Assembly: GCF_002975205.1 (NCBI RefSeq)
Contig: NZ_PCOC01000001.1
Coordinates: 558,001 to 622,000 of the forward strand
DNA: 64,000 nt
Origin: Ochrobactrum vermis
GTDB taxonomy: Bacteria > Pseudomonadota > Alphaproteobacteria > Rhizobiales > Rhizobiaceae
Direction: 5' to 3'
The notes below the pieces were generated by a model. The model did no database searches, had not been told where the DNA came from, and saw nothing but the letters and a program-made list of their open reading frames with translations. Every line of letters starts with the position of its first letter. Position 1 is the first letter of the stretch. Below are positions 11,245 to 20,462 of the stretch, one piece after another. A program made the translations under genes and the position numbers.

Positions 11245-14142
11245 TCACGCTGCTGCCGCATCCAGCTGTTCGCGGATCATGCGAGTTGCCTCGTCTCGGC
11301 TCGTCGGCTGGCCGAACATAAAGCTCTGCACGTACTCACAACCCATCTGGCGAAGCTGAAGCGCATCGCTTTCGCTCTCTACACCTTCAGTCACGACAGC
11401 GAGGCCGAGATCATGTGCCATGCTCACAATCGAGCGGAGCAGGGTAGCTTTCTGAGGCTGGTCACCTTTCACGAAGGAACGATCGATCTTGATGATATCG
11501 AACGGGAAACGCGTGAGATAAGCCAGTGAGGAGTAGCCTGTCCCGAAATCGTCGAGCGACAGACCTATGCCCATGGCTTTAAGCCGAGCTAGGACATGCG
11601 TGGACTGCTCCGGATTTTCCATGAGGACAGATTCGGTCAGTTCAAGCTTGAGGCTACCCGGATTGAGATGAATGCGGGAAAGCACCGAACGGACATCGTT
11701 GATGAGATCCTGACGGATCAGTTGCGTGGATGAGAGATTGACTGAAACGAAGAGGTCGAGCTTCGGGAATTGTTCCTGCCACGCAAAAAGGTCTTCGGCA
11801 GCCCGTTGCATCGCAAACAGGCCAAGCTGGATGATAAGCCCGGAATTTTCGGCAATCGGAATGAATTCCGATGGCGAAATGGCGCCGCGTCGAGGATGTT
11901 CCCAGCGCATGAGGGCTTCGAAACCGGCAATCGTACCTTCATCAAGCTTGACGATGGGCTGATAGACGAGACTGATCTCGTCGCGTTCAAGCGCCCGACG
12001 CAGATCGGATTCAAGCTGGAGCTTGTCGCTGCCGATGGCTCTGAATGCGGGACGGAACGGCTCGATGCGGTCACCGCCGAAACGCTTTGCCTGATACATG
12101 GCAAGTTCCGCGTCCTTCACGAAATCTTCGGCGGACGTTGCCGTCTTCGTCCAGGTAATCAGGCCAACTGAGGAGGTCAGAACGATTTCGCGTTTTGCAT
12201 AGGCGATTGGCGCACGCACGGCCTGACGCAGAGCTTCGGCAAAGGAGGCGATGCGGCCCGGATCGCTTTCAGAGGCAAGCAGCAAACCGAACTGGTCCGA
12301 GGACAGGCGCGAGAGCGTATCCTGAGGCTTCATGAGGCGCGCCAGACGGCGCGAAACGGTCAGAAGGATCGTGTCGCCTGCCGACATGCCGAGGCTGTCG
12401 TTGACCTGTTTGAAGCGATCTATATCGATGATGAATATTGTCGGGTGCAGATTGCTTTCGCCGCGCGCCATATTCATGACATTGCTGAGACGGTCGAGGA
12501 ACAGTTCGCGGTTCGGAAGACCGGTCAGGTTGTCGTGCACGGCATCGTGCAGCAGGCGTTCTTCTGCCTTTTTTTGCTCCGTCACATTGACGAGCGTGCC
12601 GACGCAGCGCACGACTTCGCCATCGGAGCCGATGACCGGGCGTGCCCGAAGCGCATACCAGTGATAGTGGCCATCATTGGCACGCAGCCGGAAAATCTGA
12701 CCGATGCGTCCGCGCCGGTTCTCCAGAATGGCATCAAGTGTGGACCGAAACCGGTCTCGATCGTCAGCGTGCATGACGGGAAGCCAGTTACGTACCGGAC
12801 CTTGCAGGCTGTTGGCGGTATTGCCGAGATAATTGGCGATGTCGGGCGTCGTCACCACGCGATCACGCGGCACATCCCAATCCCATACGATGTCACCTGC
12901 GCCGATGACCGCAAGCGCCTGACGTTCCATGTCGGACAGAAGGCCCTGTTGCAGCGCCCCGCCGGCGAAGGCGTGCTGCATGACGGTAAAACCGATCAGA
13001 AGGACAATCAGGACAAGACCGCCGCCAAGGGCGGGCTGCACAATATCATTATCGAGCCTGCCCGAAACCGTCATCCAGGCACCCAGCAACCATATGAGGG
13101 TCAGGAGCCAGGCCGGTATCAGCATGACGGCGCGATCATATCCCTTGACCGCCAGATAACCGATGATGGCAACACCGGACAGCACGGTAAGCGCAAGCGA
13201 AATGCGGGCAATACCGGAAGCCACGGGTGGATCGAAGACGGCGACGCCCGCAAGTGCCAGCAGGCCCAGCACCCAGGTCACGGCGCCATAGCTGAAATGA
13301 TCGTGCCAGCGGTTGAGATTGAGATAGGTGAACAGGAAAATCACAAGTGAGGCGGCAAGCGCCACTTCGGTGCCAGCCCGCCAGATCTGCTCATTGCCCG
13401 GCGTTATCTCCATCAGTTTGTTCCAGAAGCCGAAATCGACGCAGATATAGGCCAGAACGGCCCATGCAAGCGCTGCGGTGGCTGGAAACAGGGAAGTGCC
13501 CTTAACGACGAAAAGGATGGTCAAAAACAGAGCTAGCAGGCCGGAAATGCCAAGCAGGATACCGCGATAGAGCGTGTAGGAATTGACCGCATCCTTGTAG
13601 GCTTCGGGCTCCCACAGATAAAGCTGGGGCAGGTTGTGCGAAGAGAGTTCAGCCACGAAGGTGACGACGCTGCCGGGATTGAGCGTGATGCGGAAAACGT
13701 CTGCGTCGGCACTTGGCTGGCGGTCGAGCGCGAAGCCCTCGCTCGGCGTGATCGATGCAATACGCGGAGATCCAAGGTCGGGCCAGATGACGCCGGAGTC
13801 GACGAGACGGAAATGCGGAGCCACAATCAGGCGGTCGATCTGTTCGTCGGTAGGGTTTGCAATCGAGAAAGCGGCCCAGTCGCCCGAAGCCTTGCTGTTC
13901 TGATCGGCTTGCACTTCGATACGACGGACAATGCCATCGGGGCCCGGTGCGGTCGATACCTGCACGCTTTCGCCCTTGTTGCGCAGAAGTTCGACAGCGC
14001 GGGACAGGTCAAGGGCAGTATCTTCCTTGGAAATCTTGATCGGTTCGATGGCCGATGCCTGGACGACCGAAACGGTCAGAAAGACCACAAGCGCGAGAAA
14101 CCGAGCACCAGCAACAAACCACTTGTCCGCAAAACCCGTCAC
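11245..14142 (-). CDS. Membrane GGDEF-EAL protein, cyclic-di-GMP phosphodiesterase candidate
   Basis: A 965-residue sensor. In order: a signal-like helix (about 10-32), a periplasmic domain of the 7TM-DISM type, a block of membrane helices (about 190-390), a PAS domain (about 405-520), GGDEF (about 530-690) and EAL (about 710-955). The GGDEF signature is degenerate, reading SSDQF at 614-618, so cyclase activity is unlikely. The EAL motif (742-744) and the DDFGTGYSS loop (D864, D865) are intact, so phosphodiesterase activity is expected. The degenerate domain may bind GTP and regulate EAL. Size and position beside YqgE match what I recall of Brucella BpdA, a c-di-GMP phosphodiesterase affecting flagellar genes; this is unverified. 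The start overlaps the GNAT stop (ATGA). Confidence 0.9.
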   Translation of the reverse strand: MTGFADKWFVAGARFLALVVFLTVSVVQASAIEPIKISKEDTALDLSRAVELLRNKGESVQVSTAPGPDGIVRRIEVQADQNSKASGDWAAFSIANPTDEQIDRLIVAPHFRLVDSGVIWPDLGSPRIASITPSEGFALDRQPSADADVFRITLNPGSVVTFVAELSSHNLPQLYLWEPEAYKDAVNSYTLYRGILLGISGLLALFLTILFVVKGTSLFPATAALAWAVLAYICVDFGFWNKLMEITPGNEQIWRAGTEVALAASLVIFLFTYLNLNRWHDHFSYGAVTWVLGLLALAGVAVFDPPVASGIARISLALTVLSGVAIIGYLAVKGYDRAVMLIPAWLLTLIWLLGAWMTVSGRLDNDIVQPALGGGLVLIVLLIGFTVMQHAFAGGALQQGLLSDMERQALAVIGAGDIVWDWDVPRDRVVTTPDIANYLGNTANSLQGPVRNWLPVMHADDRDRFRSTLDAILENRRGRIGQIFRLRANDGHYHWYALRARPVIGSDGEVVRCVGTLVNVTEQKKAEERLLHDAVHDNLTGLPNRELFLDRLSNVMNMARGESNLHPTIFIIDIDRFKQVNDSLGMSAGDTILLTVSRRLARLMKPQDTLSRLSSDQFGLLLASESDPGRIASFAEALRQAVRAPIAYAKREIVLTSSVGLITWTKTATSAEDFVKDAELAMYQAKRFGGDRIEPFRPAFRAIGSDKLQLESDLRRALERDEISLVYQPIVKLDEGTIAGFEALMRWEHPRRGAISPSEFIPIAENSGLIIQLGLFAMQRAAEDLFAWQEQFPKLDLFVSVNLSSTQLIRQDLINDVRSVLSRIHLNPGSLKLELTESVLMENPEQSTHVLARLKAMGIGLSLDDFGTGYSSLAYLTRFPFDIIKIDRSFVKGDQPQKATLLRSIVSMAHDLGLAVVTEGVESESDALQLRQMGCEYVQSFMFGQPTSRDEATRMIREQLDAAAA

Positions 14143-14759
14143 GAGCGTCCAACCTTGCCATTGATCATGCGGCTATCCGTCATACGTTTGTCGCTTTCTA
14201 AAAGGGCAAAAAGCAGGTGGTCCTGCCAGAAACCGTTTATCTTGAGATAGGAACGCAGCAGTCCTTCTCTCTCAAATCCGGCTTTTTCGAGAAGCCGTAT
14301 CGAACGCACATTATGAGGGATACAGGCTGCTTCAATCCGGTGCAACCGCAGTTGGTCGAATGCGAAGGGGATAACCAGCGACAGCGCTTCTGTCATATAG
14401 CCGTTGCCGGCATAGGGCGCGCCACTCCAGTAGCCGATCATACCGTTCTGGCCGACGCCGCGCCGGATATTACCGAGCGTGATGCCACCGACAAGCTTGT
14501 TATCACTGTTGCGGAACACAAAAAATGGATATCCGGTCCCGGCGGATATTTCGTCCTGAAAACGACGTATCCGGTGGCGGAAGGAACTCTTGGTGAGGTC
14601 GTCGTCGGGCCAGGTCGGCTCCCACGGCGCAAGAAAGGCGCGACTTTGTTCCCGCAGTCTGGCCCAGCTTGCAAAATCACTCATCATCGGCTCGCGCAGA
14701 GAGATGCGCTGCCCACGCAGGACGGTCGGGTTGTTTCTACGGAAGGGCAGGCCGATCAT
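14139..14759 (-). CDS. GNAT N-acetyltransferase (RimJ-like)
   Basis: A 206-residue acetyltransferase of the GNAT fold that uses acetyl-CoA. Family stretches visible are LRGQRISLREPMMSDF at the N terminus, the acetyl-CoA binding region IGYWSGAPYAGNGYMTEAL, and the C-terminal NVRSIRLLEKAGFEREGLLRSYLKI. This resembles RimJ/RimL enzymes that acetylate ribosomal proteins, but the substrate cannot be assigned. The start MIGLPFRR at 14759 is chosen because the longer in-frame opening (to 14798) is translated from octamer repeats. It overlaps the EAL gene by four bases, downstream of thrC and the M16 peptidase. Confidence 0.88.
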   Translation of the reverse strand: MIGLPFRRNNPTVLRGQRISLREPMMSDFASWARLREQSRAFLAPWEPTWPDDDLTKSSFRHRIRRFQDEISAGTGYPFFVFRNSDNKLVGGITLGNIRRGVGQNGMIGYWSGAPYAGNGYMTEALSLVIPFAFDQLRLHRIEAACIPHNVRSIRLLEKAGFEREGLLRSYLKINGFWQDHLLFALLESDKRMTDSRMINGKVGRS

Positions 14760-14766
14760 GACGGGA

Positions 14767-14866
14767 TAAGGCAATAAGGCAGTAAGGCAGTAAGGCAATA
14801 GGAAAGGGTGAACGCATTCGCTGAGCTCAACATATTGCCCTACTCCCCTAATGCCCTACAGCCTTA
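14767..14866. repeat. Inverted octamer array (4 + 4 copies), Brucella-type 8-bp repeat
   Basis: Four tandem octamers on the plus strand (TAAGGCAA, TAAGGCAG, TAAGGCAG, TAAGGCAA; 14767-14798) face four related octamers on the minus strand (TAAGGCTG, TAGGGCAT, TAGGGGAG, TAGGGCAA; 14835-14866). The two arrays form an inverted structure around a 36-base centre. The unit is close to the AGGGCAGT octamer used for Brucella HOOF-print typing, which is known to vary in copy number. It lies between the M16 and GNAT genes and reaches to within three bases of the M16 stop codon. Confidence 0.8.
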
Positions 14867-14868
14867 AA

Positions 14869-16161
14869 TTATACAGCGATTTTCCTCGCATGCGCGCTGG
14901 TCGAAAGAGCATCCGACAGTCCGTCGAAGCTCATCAGGCGCCCAATCGGGCCGACACCGGCAATAGTGGGCTTGCTGTCAAGGAACAAGCGCCCGGCCAG
15001 ATCGGTCAGCCGTTCGGGTGTAATCAGTGAGAGGCGGTCCATCAGCTCACTGTTTTCGACAGTGCGACCATAAAGCAGGAACTGACGTGCCATCTGTCCA
15101 GCCCGGCTCGCGGCGCTTTCCTGCGACATAAGAAGGCTTGCGCGATATTGCGCGCGGGCACGATCCACTTCTTCCAGACTGATGGAATCGGCCACCTTGT
15201 GCAGTTCATCGATCAGGACAGGGACGAGTTCGACAAGTTCGTCGCGACCTGTTGCGGCATGAATGCCGAACAAACCGGTGTCCGAAAAGCCCCAATGGAA
15301 AGCATAGACGGAATAGCAGAGGCCGCGCTTCTCGCGTACTTCCTGGAAGAGACGCGAGGACATGCCGCCGCCCAGCACCATGGACAGGAGCTGCGAGGCA
15401 TAAAAGTCACGCACATGGTAGGCGCGACCCTCAAAGCCGATCAGAACCTGCGCATCCATAAGGTCGCGATTTTCACGGAAATCACCACCGACATAGTGGG
15501 CAAGGTCAAGTGTCGGTGCCGTATTGTGGGCGCGGAAACCGCCGAGACGTTTTTCAACTTCCTTGACGAAGGCATCGTGATCCACGCCGCCTGCAGCCGT
15601 CACGACCATGCGGTCGGCGCTGTACTGCTCATCCATGTACTGGCGCAGATCGGCAGAGGTGAAGGACATGACAGTGTCAGGCTCGCCAAGAATGGCACGC
15701 CCGATCGGCTGGTGACGATAGGCTGTTTCGGTGAAACGGTCGAAAACAATATCGTCGGGCGTGTCATGCGCTGCGCCGATCTCCTGCATGATGACCTGTT
15801 TCTCGCGTTCCAGTTCAGCTTCATCAAACTTGGACGCCGTCAGGATGTCGGAGAGAATGTCGATGGCCAGTGGCACGTCATTGCGCAGGACACGCGCATA
15901 GTAGGATGTGGTCTCGACGCTGGTGGCTGCGTTGATTTCGCCGCCGACATCTTCGATATCCGATGCAATTTGCCACGCAGTGCGGTTTTCGGTTCCCTTG
16001 AATGCCATGTGCTCAAGAAGATGAGCAATGCCATGCCTGTCGGCAGCTTCGTTTCGCGCTCCCGCCTTGACCCAGATTCCAAGCGCCACGCTTTCCACGT
16101 GGGACATCGTATCGGTGGCTATCGTCAATCCGTTGGAAAGACGCGTTACTTCAACACCCAT
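14869..16161 (-). CDS. M16 family zinc metallopeptidase (processing-peptidase-like)
   Basis: A 430-residue protein of the M16B family (mitochondrial processing peptidase beta-like). The inverted zinc motif HxxEH is intact at H47, E50 and H51 (HLLEH), with the downstream glutamate region expected near residue 120-130. The C-terminal M16 domain carries the usual arginine-rich GGGMSSRLFQEVREKRGL stretch. No signal peptide is seen, so a cytosolic location is likely. The ATG at 16161 has GGGAG ten bases upstream and is preferred to a TTG two codons earlier. It follows thrC in a minus-strand run, an order also common in other Rhizobiales. Confidence 0.93.
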   Translation of the reverse strand: MGVEVTRLSNGLTIATDTMSHVESVALGIWVKAGARNEAADRHGIAHLLEHMAFKGTENRTAWQIASDIEDVGGEINAATSVETTSYYARVLRNDVPLAIDILSDILTASKFDEAELEREKQVIMQEIGAAHDTPDDIVFDRFTETAYRHQPIGRAILGEPDTVMSFTSADLRQYMDEQYSADRMVVTAAGGVDHDAFVKEVEKRLGGFRAHNTAPTLDLAHYVGGDFRENRDLMDAQVLIGFEGRAYHVRDFYASQLLSMVLGGGMSSRLFQEVREKRGLCYSVYAFHWGFSDTGLFGIHAATGRDELVELVPVLIDELHKVADSISLEEVDRARAQYRASLLMSQESAASRAGQMARQFLLYGRTVENSELMDRLSLITPERLTDLAGRLFLDSKPTIAGVGPIGRLMSFDGLSDALSTSAHARKIAV

Positions 16162-16215
16162 AAGCAAACTGCTCCCTGCATTCCCGCTCTGGTTCTCGTC
16201 TCGGAGCCGGTCTTT

Positions 16216-17607
16216 TTAAGCCCTCGAATGGCGGCGAACGTATTCTTCCACGATTTTCAGGTCGTTGTGAAGAACTGTGAAGCTTTCTTTTCGTTGCATC
16301 AAGTCCGAAAGCCATGCCGGAAGTTCCGGTTCGACGCCGCTGGCAGCCTTTACGGCATCGGGAAATTTGGCCGGATGTGCTGTCGCAAGAACAACCATTG
16401 GTGAGGCTTCGGACACATTTTCGCGAGCGACCTTCACGCCGATCGCCGAATGCGGATCAAGCAGATAACCGTCCGCTTCAAGCACGGATTTGATCGTTGT
16501 CGCGGTTTCGTCGACATTCGAGCGGCCGGCAGAGAATTCATTGCGGATTGCCGAAAGCGGCTGTTCAGCGATCGAGAAGCCGCCCGACTGCTTCAGGCTG
16601 GCCATCAAGCCGCGCAACGCTGCCGCGTCACGCTCATGCGCTTCGAACAGGAGCCGCTCGAAGTTCGAGGAAATCTGAATATCCATCGACGGCGAGGTCG
16701 TTTGTGCGACACCACGCATTTCATACGCGCCGCTTTCGAGCGTGCGCGAGAGGATGTCGTTGTCGTTGGTGGCAATAATCAAACGATCGATAGGCAGTCC
16801 CATGCGCTTGGCCACATAGCCGGCGAAAATATCGCCGAAATTGCCAGTTGGCACGGTGAAGGATACAGCGCGATCCGGCGCGCCAAGGCTCAGTGCCGCA
16901 GTAAAGTAATAGACGACCTGTGGCATGATGCGTGCCCAGTTGATCGAGTTCACACCCGAAAGCGACAGTGCATCGCGGAACTCAAGGTCGTTGAACATGC
17001 CTTTTACAAGGTTCTGACAATCATCGAAGTTACCTTCGATGGAAAGGGCATGAACGTTGGTGAAACCAGACGATGTCATCTGGCGCTGCTGCACCGGCGA
17101 CACGCGGCCGTTGGGGAACAGGATGAAAATATCGGTGTTGTCGCGGCCGCCGAAAGCTTCAATCGCCGCGCCGCCCGTATCGCCTGATGTGGCGCCGACG
17201 ATGGTGGCACGTTCGCCGCGCTGTGCCAGAACATAGTCCATCATGCGGGCGAGAAGCTGCATGGCGACGTCTTTGAAGGCTAGCGTCGGACCGTGGAAAA
17301 GCTCAAGCACGAATTCATTTGCACCGGTCTGGACCAGCGGGCAAACCGCGTCATGGCGGAAAGTCCCATAGGCTTCATGCACCATGCGGCGGAAATCCGA
17401 ATGGGGAATTTCGCCATCGACAAATGGAGTGAGCACGGCCAGCGCGATATCCACATAGGATTTTCCGCGCAGGTCGCGGATCTGTTCTGGCGAAAACTGG
17501 GGATAATTCTGTGGCAGATAGAGACCGCCATCCCGGGCGAGACCGGCGAGCAATGCATCGCTGAACCCTAGGACCGGCGCTTCCCCACGCGTGCTTACAT
17601 ATTTCAT
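16216..17607 (-). CDS. thrC: Threonine synthase
   Basis: A PLP enzyme that converts O-phosphohomoserine to threonine. It has 463 residues from the chosen start MKYVSTRGEAPVLGF, which is the family's standard N terminus; an in-frame ATG five codons upstream is possible. The PLP lysine is K112 in GPTLAFKDVAMQ, and the phosphate-binding GATSGDTGGAA loop follows. This is the longer, fungal/proteobacterial type. It heads a minus-strand run with the M16 peptidase, GNAT and EAL genes. With thrB in this window it completes the last two threonine steps. Confidence 0.96.
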   Translation of the reverse strand: MKYVSTRGEAPVLGFSDALLAGLARDGGLYLPQNYPQFSPEQIRDLRGKSYVDIALAVLTPFVDGEIPHSDFRRMVHEAYGTFRHDAVCPLVQTGANEFVLELFHGPTLAFKDVAMQLLARMMDYVLAQRGERATIVGATSGDTGGAAIEAFGGRDNTDIFILFPNGRVSPVQQRQMTSSGFTNVHALSIEGNFDDCQNLVKGMFNDLEFRDALSLSGVNSINWARIMPQVVYYFTAALSLGAPDRAVSFTVPTGNFGDIFAGYVAKRMGLPIDRLIIATNDNDILSRTLESGAYEMRGVAQTTSPSMDIQISSNFERLLFEAHERDAAALRGLMASLKQSGGFSIAEQPLSAIRNEFSAGRSNVDETATTIKSVLEADGYLLDPHSAIGVKVARENVSEASPMVVLATAHPAKFPDAVKAASGVEPELPAWLSDLMQRKESFTVLHNDLKIVEEYVRRHSRA

Positions 17608-17805
17608 TTCTTGGGCCTTCATTTCAGATCGGCGCGGTTTTGAGCCGCGTAATGCAATAGAGCGTCCCTAAAAAAGCCGCAAGGTTTTAAAGCATGTTGA
17701 CGTGGATGGGGGTTGCTCTCCGGAGCAAAAAACGGGAAAACGTCAACGCGCTACACACATGCGTGATGTAGAAGACAGGTCGATTAGTGCAGGGAAGCCC
17801 GGTTT

Positions 17806-18396
17806 ATGCAGACAGCACCACAGAATCGTTCACCGTTGTTTCCAGTCTTTGCAACGGTTTTGCTCGCAGCTCTTGCAGGCTGTACAACCAGTGGCACTGA
17901 TAAGGCCACCGACGGAGCCCCAGGTTCCTCGCTGACCACGCCCGCCGCTACCGGCGATCAGCGCGTCAAGGAATCCGAACTGCGCGCCTTCTGCCCTTCG
18001 GTTACGCTGCGTGATGGCACGGCCTTTTTCAATACGTATGAAAAAGGCGGCGATAAGGACCCTGCGCGTGTGATCTACCAAGCAGCTCTGACCGATACGA
18101 CCCGCGCCTGCCAATATGGCGCCGGAACCATGACAATCGATGTTGCTGCTGCCGGTAAGGTTGTTCCCGGCCCAAAGTACAAAAGCGGCACAATCACCAT
18201 GCCGATCCGTGTGGCTGTTCGTCAGGGCGATCAGGTCATCTATTCAAAGCTGCATAAGCAGGCGGTTACGATAGCCAACGCAGACACCGCAACGCAGTTC
18301 GTCTTCAATGACAAGGCGATCACGGTGCCGATGGCGGACAAGAGCAATATGCAGATTTTCGTTGGTTTCGACGAAGGTCCGTACGACACGAAGTAG
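17806..18396 (+). CDS. Putative lipoprotein of unknown function
   Basis: A 196-residue protein with a lipoprotein signal: a basic N terminus, a hydrophobic stretch, and the lipobox LAGC with C26 as the acylated residue. After a Ser/Thr/Gly-rich linker comes a domain of mostly beta-strand character that contains FCPSVTLRDGTAFF and ACQYGAGTMTIDVAAAGKVV. I know of no function for it. Similar lipoproteins occur widely in Rhizobiales, and an envelope location is inferred. The gene stands alone, divergent from thrC, and is followed by a terminator hairpin. Confidence 0.82.
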   Translation: MQTAPQNRSPLFPVFATVLLAALAGCTTSGTDKATDGAPGSSLTTPAATGDQRVKESELRAFCPSVTLRDGTAFFNTYEKGGDKDPARVIYQAALTDTTRACQYGAGTMTIDVAAAGKVVPGPKYKSGTITMPIRVAVRQGDQVIYSKLHKQAVTIANADTATQFVFNDKAITVPMADKSNMQIFVGFDEGPYDTK

Positions 18397-18746
18397 AGAC
18401 TTGCCGTCAGGCGTCTGTTGATAAAATTGTTCTGTTGAGTGATGCGCGAAGATATCTTTCGCGCATCATTTGATTTAGAGAGAGCTAAATATAAAATATT
18501 CTCATTTTAGGGATAATATTACCCATAAAAATGATATTGTGAATTATTGTATAGCAGATCGAATTTATTTATAATTTTTCATTTTAATTCGGCATTAATG
18601 ACAGTTTCAATAGTAATCATGCAGATTTTTGTTTTGTGCTATGATTTTTGTGTGTTGAGGTTTTATCGCGTCATGATCGGACCGAAGCAATAGTTGGTGC
18701 GATTAATCCATGCGCATACTGTAGTATATTTAAGGGCAAGGTTCAT
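18397..18746. other. A+T-rich intergenic region with one terminator
   Basis: No gene is supported here. A terminator-like hairpin lies at the left end. From about 18480 to 18625 the sequence becomes strikingly A+T rich with many TpA steps, unlike the flanking genes. It ends at the CSS-EAL start. Such tracts are typical binding regions for xenogeneic silencers or MucR/Ros-type regulators; this is inference. Confidence 0.6.
18440..18470 (+). terminator. Terminator after the lipoprotein gene
   Basis: TGATGCGCGA (18440-18449) pairs perfectly with TCGCGCATCA (18459-18468) across a nine-base loop, with T-rich sequence after it. Confidence 0.65.
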
Positions 18747-20363
18747 ATGCGATTTGATCGCAGTAGATTTCTGAATCCTGTCCCACTCATTTTGCTTTTT
18801 ATGCTGTTCCTTGGTGCAGCATTCGGGCAGTGGGTAGGCAACAGGTTTCGAATTGTCGATGAAGAACGGCACATGAATATTTACATGGCCGCTTTGCTTG
18901 CTCATGCCAATCGTCTCGCCGTCTCGGCCCACGAAACCGTCGAAGCAGCCAACCGTTCGCCCTTTAAAATGTGTTCTCCGGAAGAAATGACCTATCTGCG
19001 CAAGCTGGTCTTTTCCGCATATCATATCAAGGATATAGGCCGGTTTCGCGGAGATCGCCTGATCTGCTCGACGCTTCTGAGCGATATTCCCGAGCAGCCA
19101 AGCCGCTCGCCTGCCGACGTTCATCTGAGCGATGGCACCTACGTTTATGGTGACAGGTTACTGATTACGCCGGGTAGTCATGGCTCTGTCATTGGCAAAG
19201 ACGGGTCTAATGTTATTTTGAGCCCGGTCGCCTTCGATCTGCTCCACACGCCGCAGTTCCGTTTTTCTATCTATATGCGCGATGCAGATCAGAAGCATTT
19301 CGCACGCCTATATGCTTATCCGTCAGAGAATTCGCCCAACCCGAATTTCAGCGAGCTCGGACGGAAGTACGATGTGCTGAGCAGCGCCATCAGAGAATAT
19401 CGTTGCGACGACAACACCGGCATCTGCATTGCTCTCGAGGCACGACTGGACAATTCCAGCGCTTCCGCCCGATGGAAGTCCTTTATTGCAATCAGTCTCG
19501 GTCTGCTCGCCGGTGCAGCGCTTGGTCTGAGCTGGTTCGCCTATCGCAACCGCGAGCGTCCTTTGGCTTCCATGCTCAATAAGGCGCTGAACGCCGGACA
19601 GCTTGAGGTCGTCTATCAGCCGGTGGTCAACGTGGCGGATGCCAAAATTACCGGCTTTGAGGCACTGTTGCGCTGGCAGCTACAAACCGGGGACCTGATC
19701 CCGCCGGATGTCTTTATCGCCGAAGCAGAAGAAAAGGGTATGGCAGGCCGAGTAACAGCCTATGTTGTCGATCAGGTTATCGATGAATTGGGAGATTTGT
19801 TGCGTCGCAACCGGAACATTCAGATCAATATCAATATAACTGCAAGTGATGTTCAGGCACCCGCTTTTCAAAACAGCATCCAGACGAAACTGCTCAATGC
19901 AGGCATTGATCCCCGTCAGATCGGTCTTGAGCTGACGGAACGCACGGCAGTGGATTTCTCGACGGCGTCGGAAGGCATCAGACAACTTCGTGAACAAGGG
20001 CATAAGGTCTATATTGACGATTTTGGAACCGGATATTCGAGTCTTGCTTATCTTGGCGAGTTGCAGATCGATGCCATCAAGATCGACAAGGCTTTCACAC
20101 GGACCGTTTGTACCGATGGCGAGACAGTATCAATTGTGCCGCAGATCGTCTCCATGGCTCGACAGCACAATCTCGGCATTGTCATCGAAGGGATCGAGAC
20201 AGAAGCGCAGGCTGATTATTTCCGCAAGATGAAAACACCGATGACCGCGCAGGGCTGGTTTTATGGTAAGCCTCTTCATGCCAAGGATGCCATGGCGCTG
20301 GTGACAGCCACGTCGCCCAAGGCCAGGCAAAAGCGTGTCAAAACAGTCTCGGGAAATGTCTGA
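18747..20363 (+). CDS. CSS-motif EAL protein, cyclic-di-GMP phosphodiesterase candidate
   Basis: A 538-residue membrane protein: an N-terminal helix (about 10-28), a periplasmic domain with cysteines in FKMCSPEEMTY and LICSTLL, a second helix (about 245-265), and a cytosolic EAL domain. This layout fits the CSS-motif family (PdeC type), in which a periplasmic disulfide controls phosphodiesterase activity. EAL is intact at 305-307 and the DDFGTGYSS loop begins at D424. There is no GGDEF domain. ATG 18747 has AAGG upstream; the frame opens earlier but codes an atypical leader. It may correspond to Brucella BpdB, by position and domain only. Confidence 0.88.
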   Translation: MRFDRSRFLNPVPLILLFMLFLGAAFGQWVGNRFRIVDEERHMNIYMAALLAHANRLAVSAHETVEAANRSPFKMCSPEEMTYLRKLVFSAYHIKDIGRFRGDRLICSTLLSDIPEQPSRSPADVHLSDGTYVYGDRLLITPGSHGSVIGKDGSNVILSPVAFDLLHTPQFRFSIYMRDADQKHFARLYAYPSENSPNPNFSELGRKYDVLSSAIREYRCDDNTGICIALEARLDNSSASARWKSFIAISLGLLAGAALGLSWFAYRNRERPLASMLNKALNAGQLEVVYQPVVNVADAKITGFEALLRWQLQTGDLIPPDVFIAEAEEKGMAGRVTAYVVDQVIDELGDLLRRNRNIQININITASDVQAPAFQNSIQTKLLNAGIDPRQIGLELTERTAVDFSTASEGIRQLREQGHKVYIDDFGTGYSSLAYLGELQIDAIKIDKAFTRTVCTDGETVSIVPQIVSMARQHNLGIVIEGIETEAQADYFRKMKTPMTAQGWFYGKPLHAKDAMALVTATSPKARQKRVKTVSGNV

Positions 20364-20462
20364 TAGGCTGGTTCTGTGGATAAATGCAGATCGATAAAAT
20401 TCGAATTAAATGCAACTGCCAGCGTGAAATGAATGGCAACAGATTTACGCTAATGTGTTCTC

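Noticed and set aside
12445..13350. A 301-codon plus-strand frame inside the GGDEF/EAL gene
   Set aside because: It is antisense to a gene with clear domains; the peptide is low-complexity and basic with no motif.
17690..17760. GTTGACG/CGTCAAC inverted repeat upstream of the lipoprotein gene
   Set aside because: A 7-bp inverted repeat with a long spacer; it lacks the shared core of the mosaic repeats and is too weak to call an operator.
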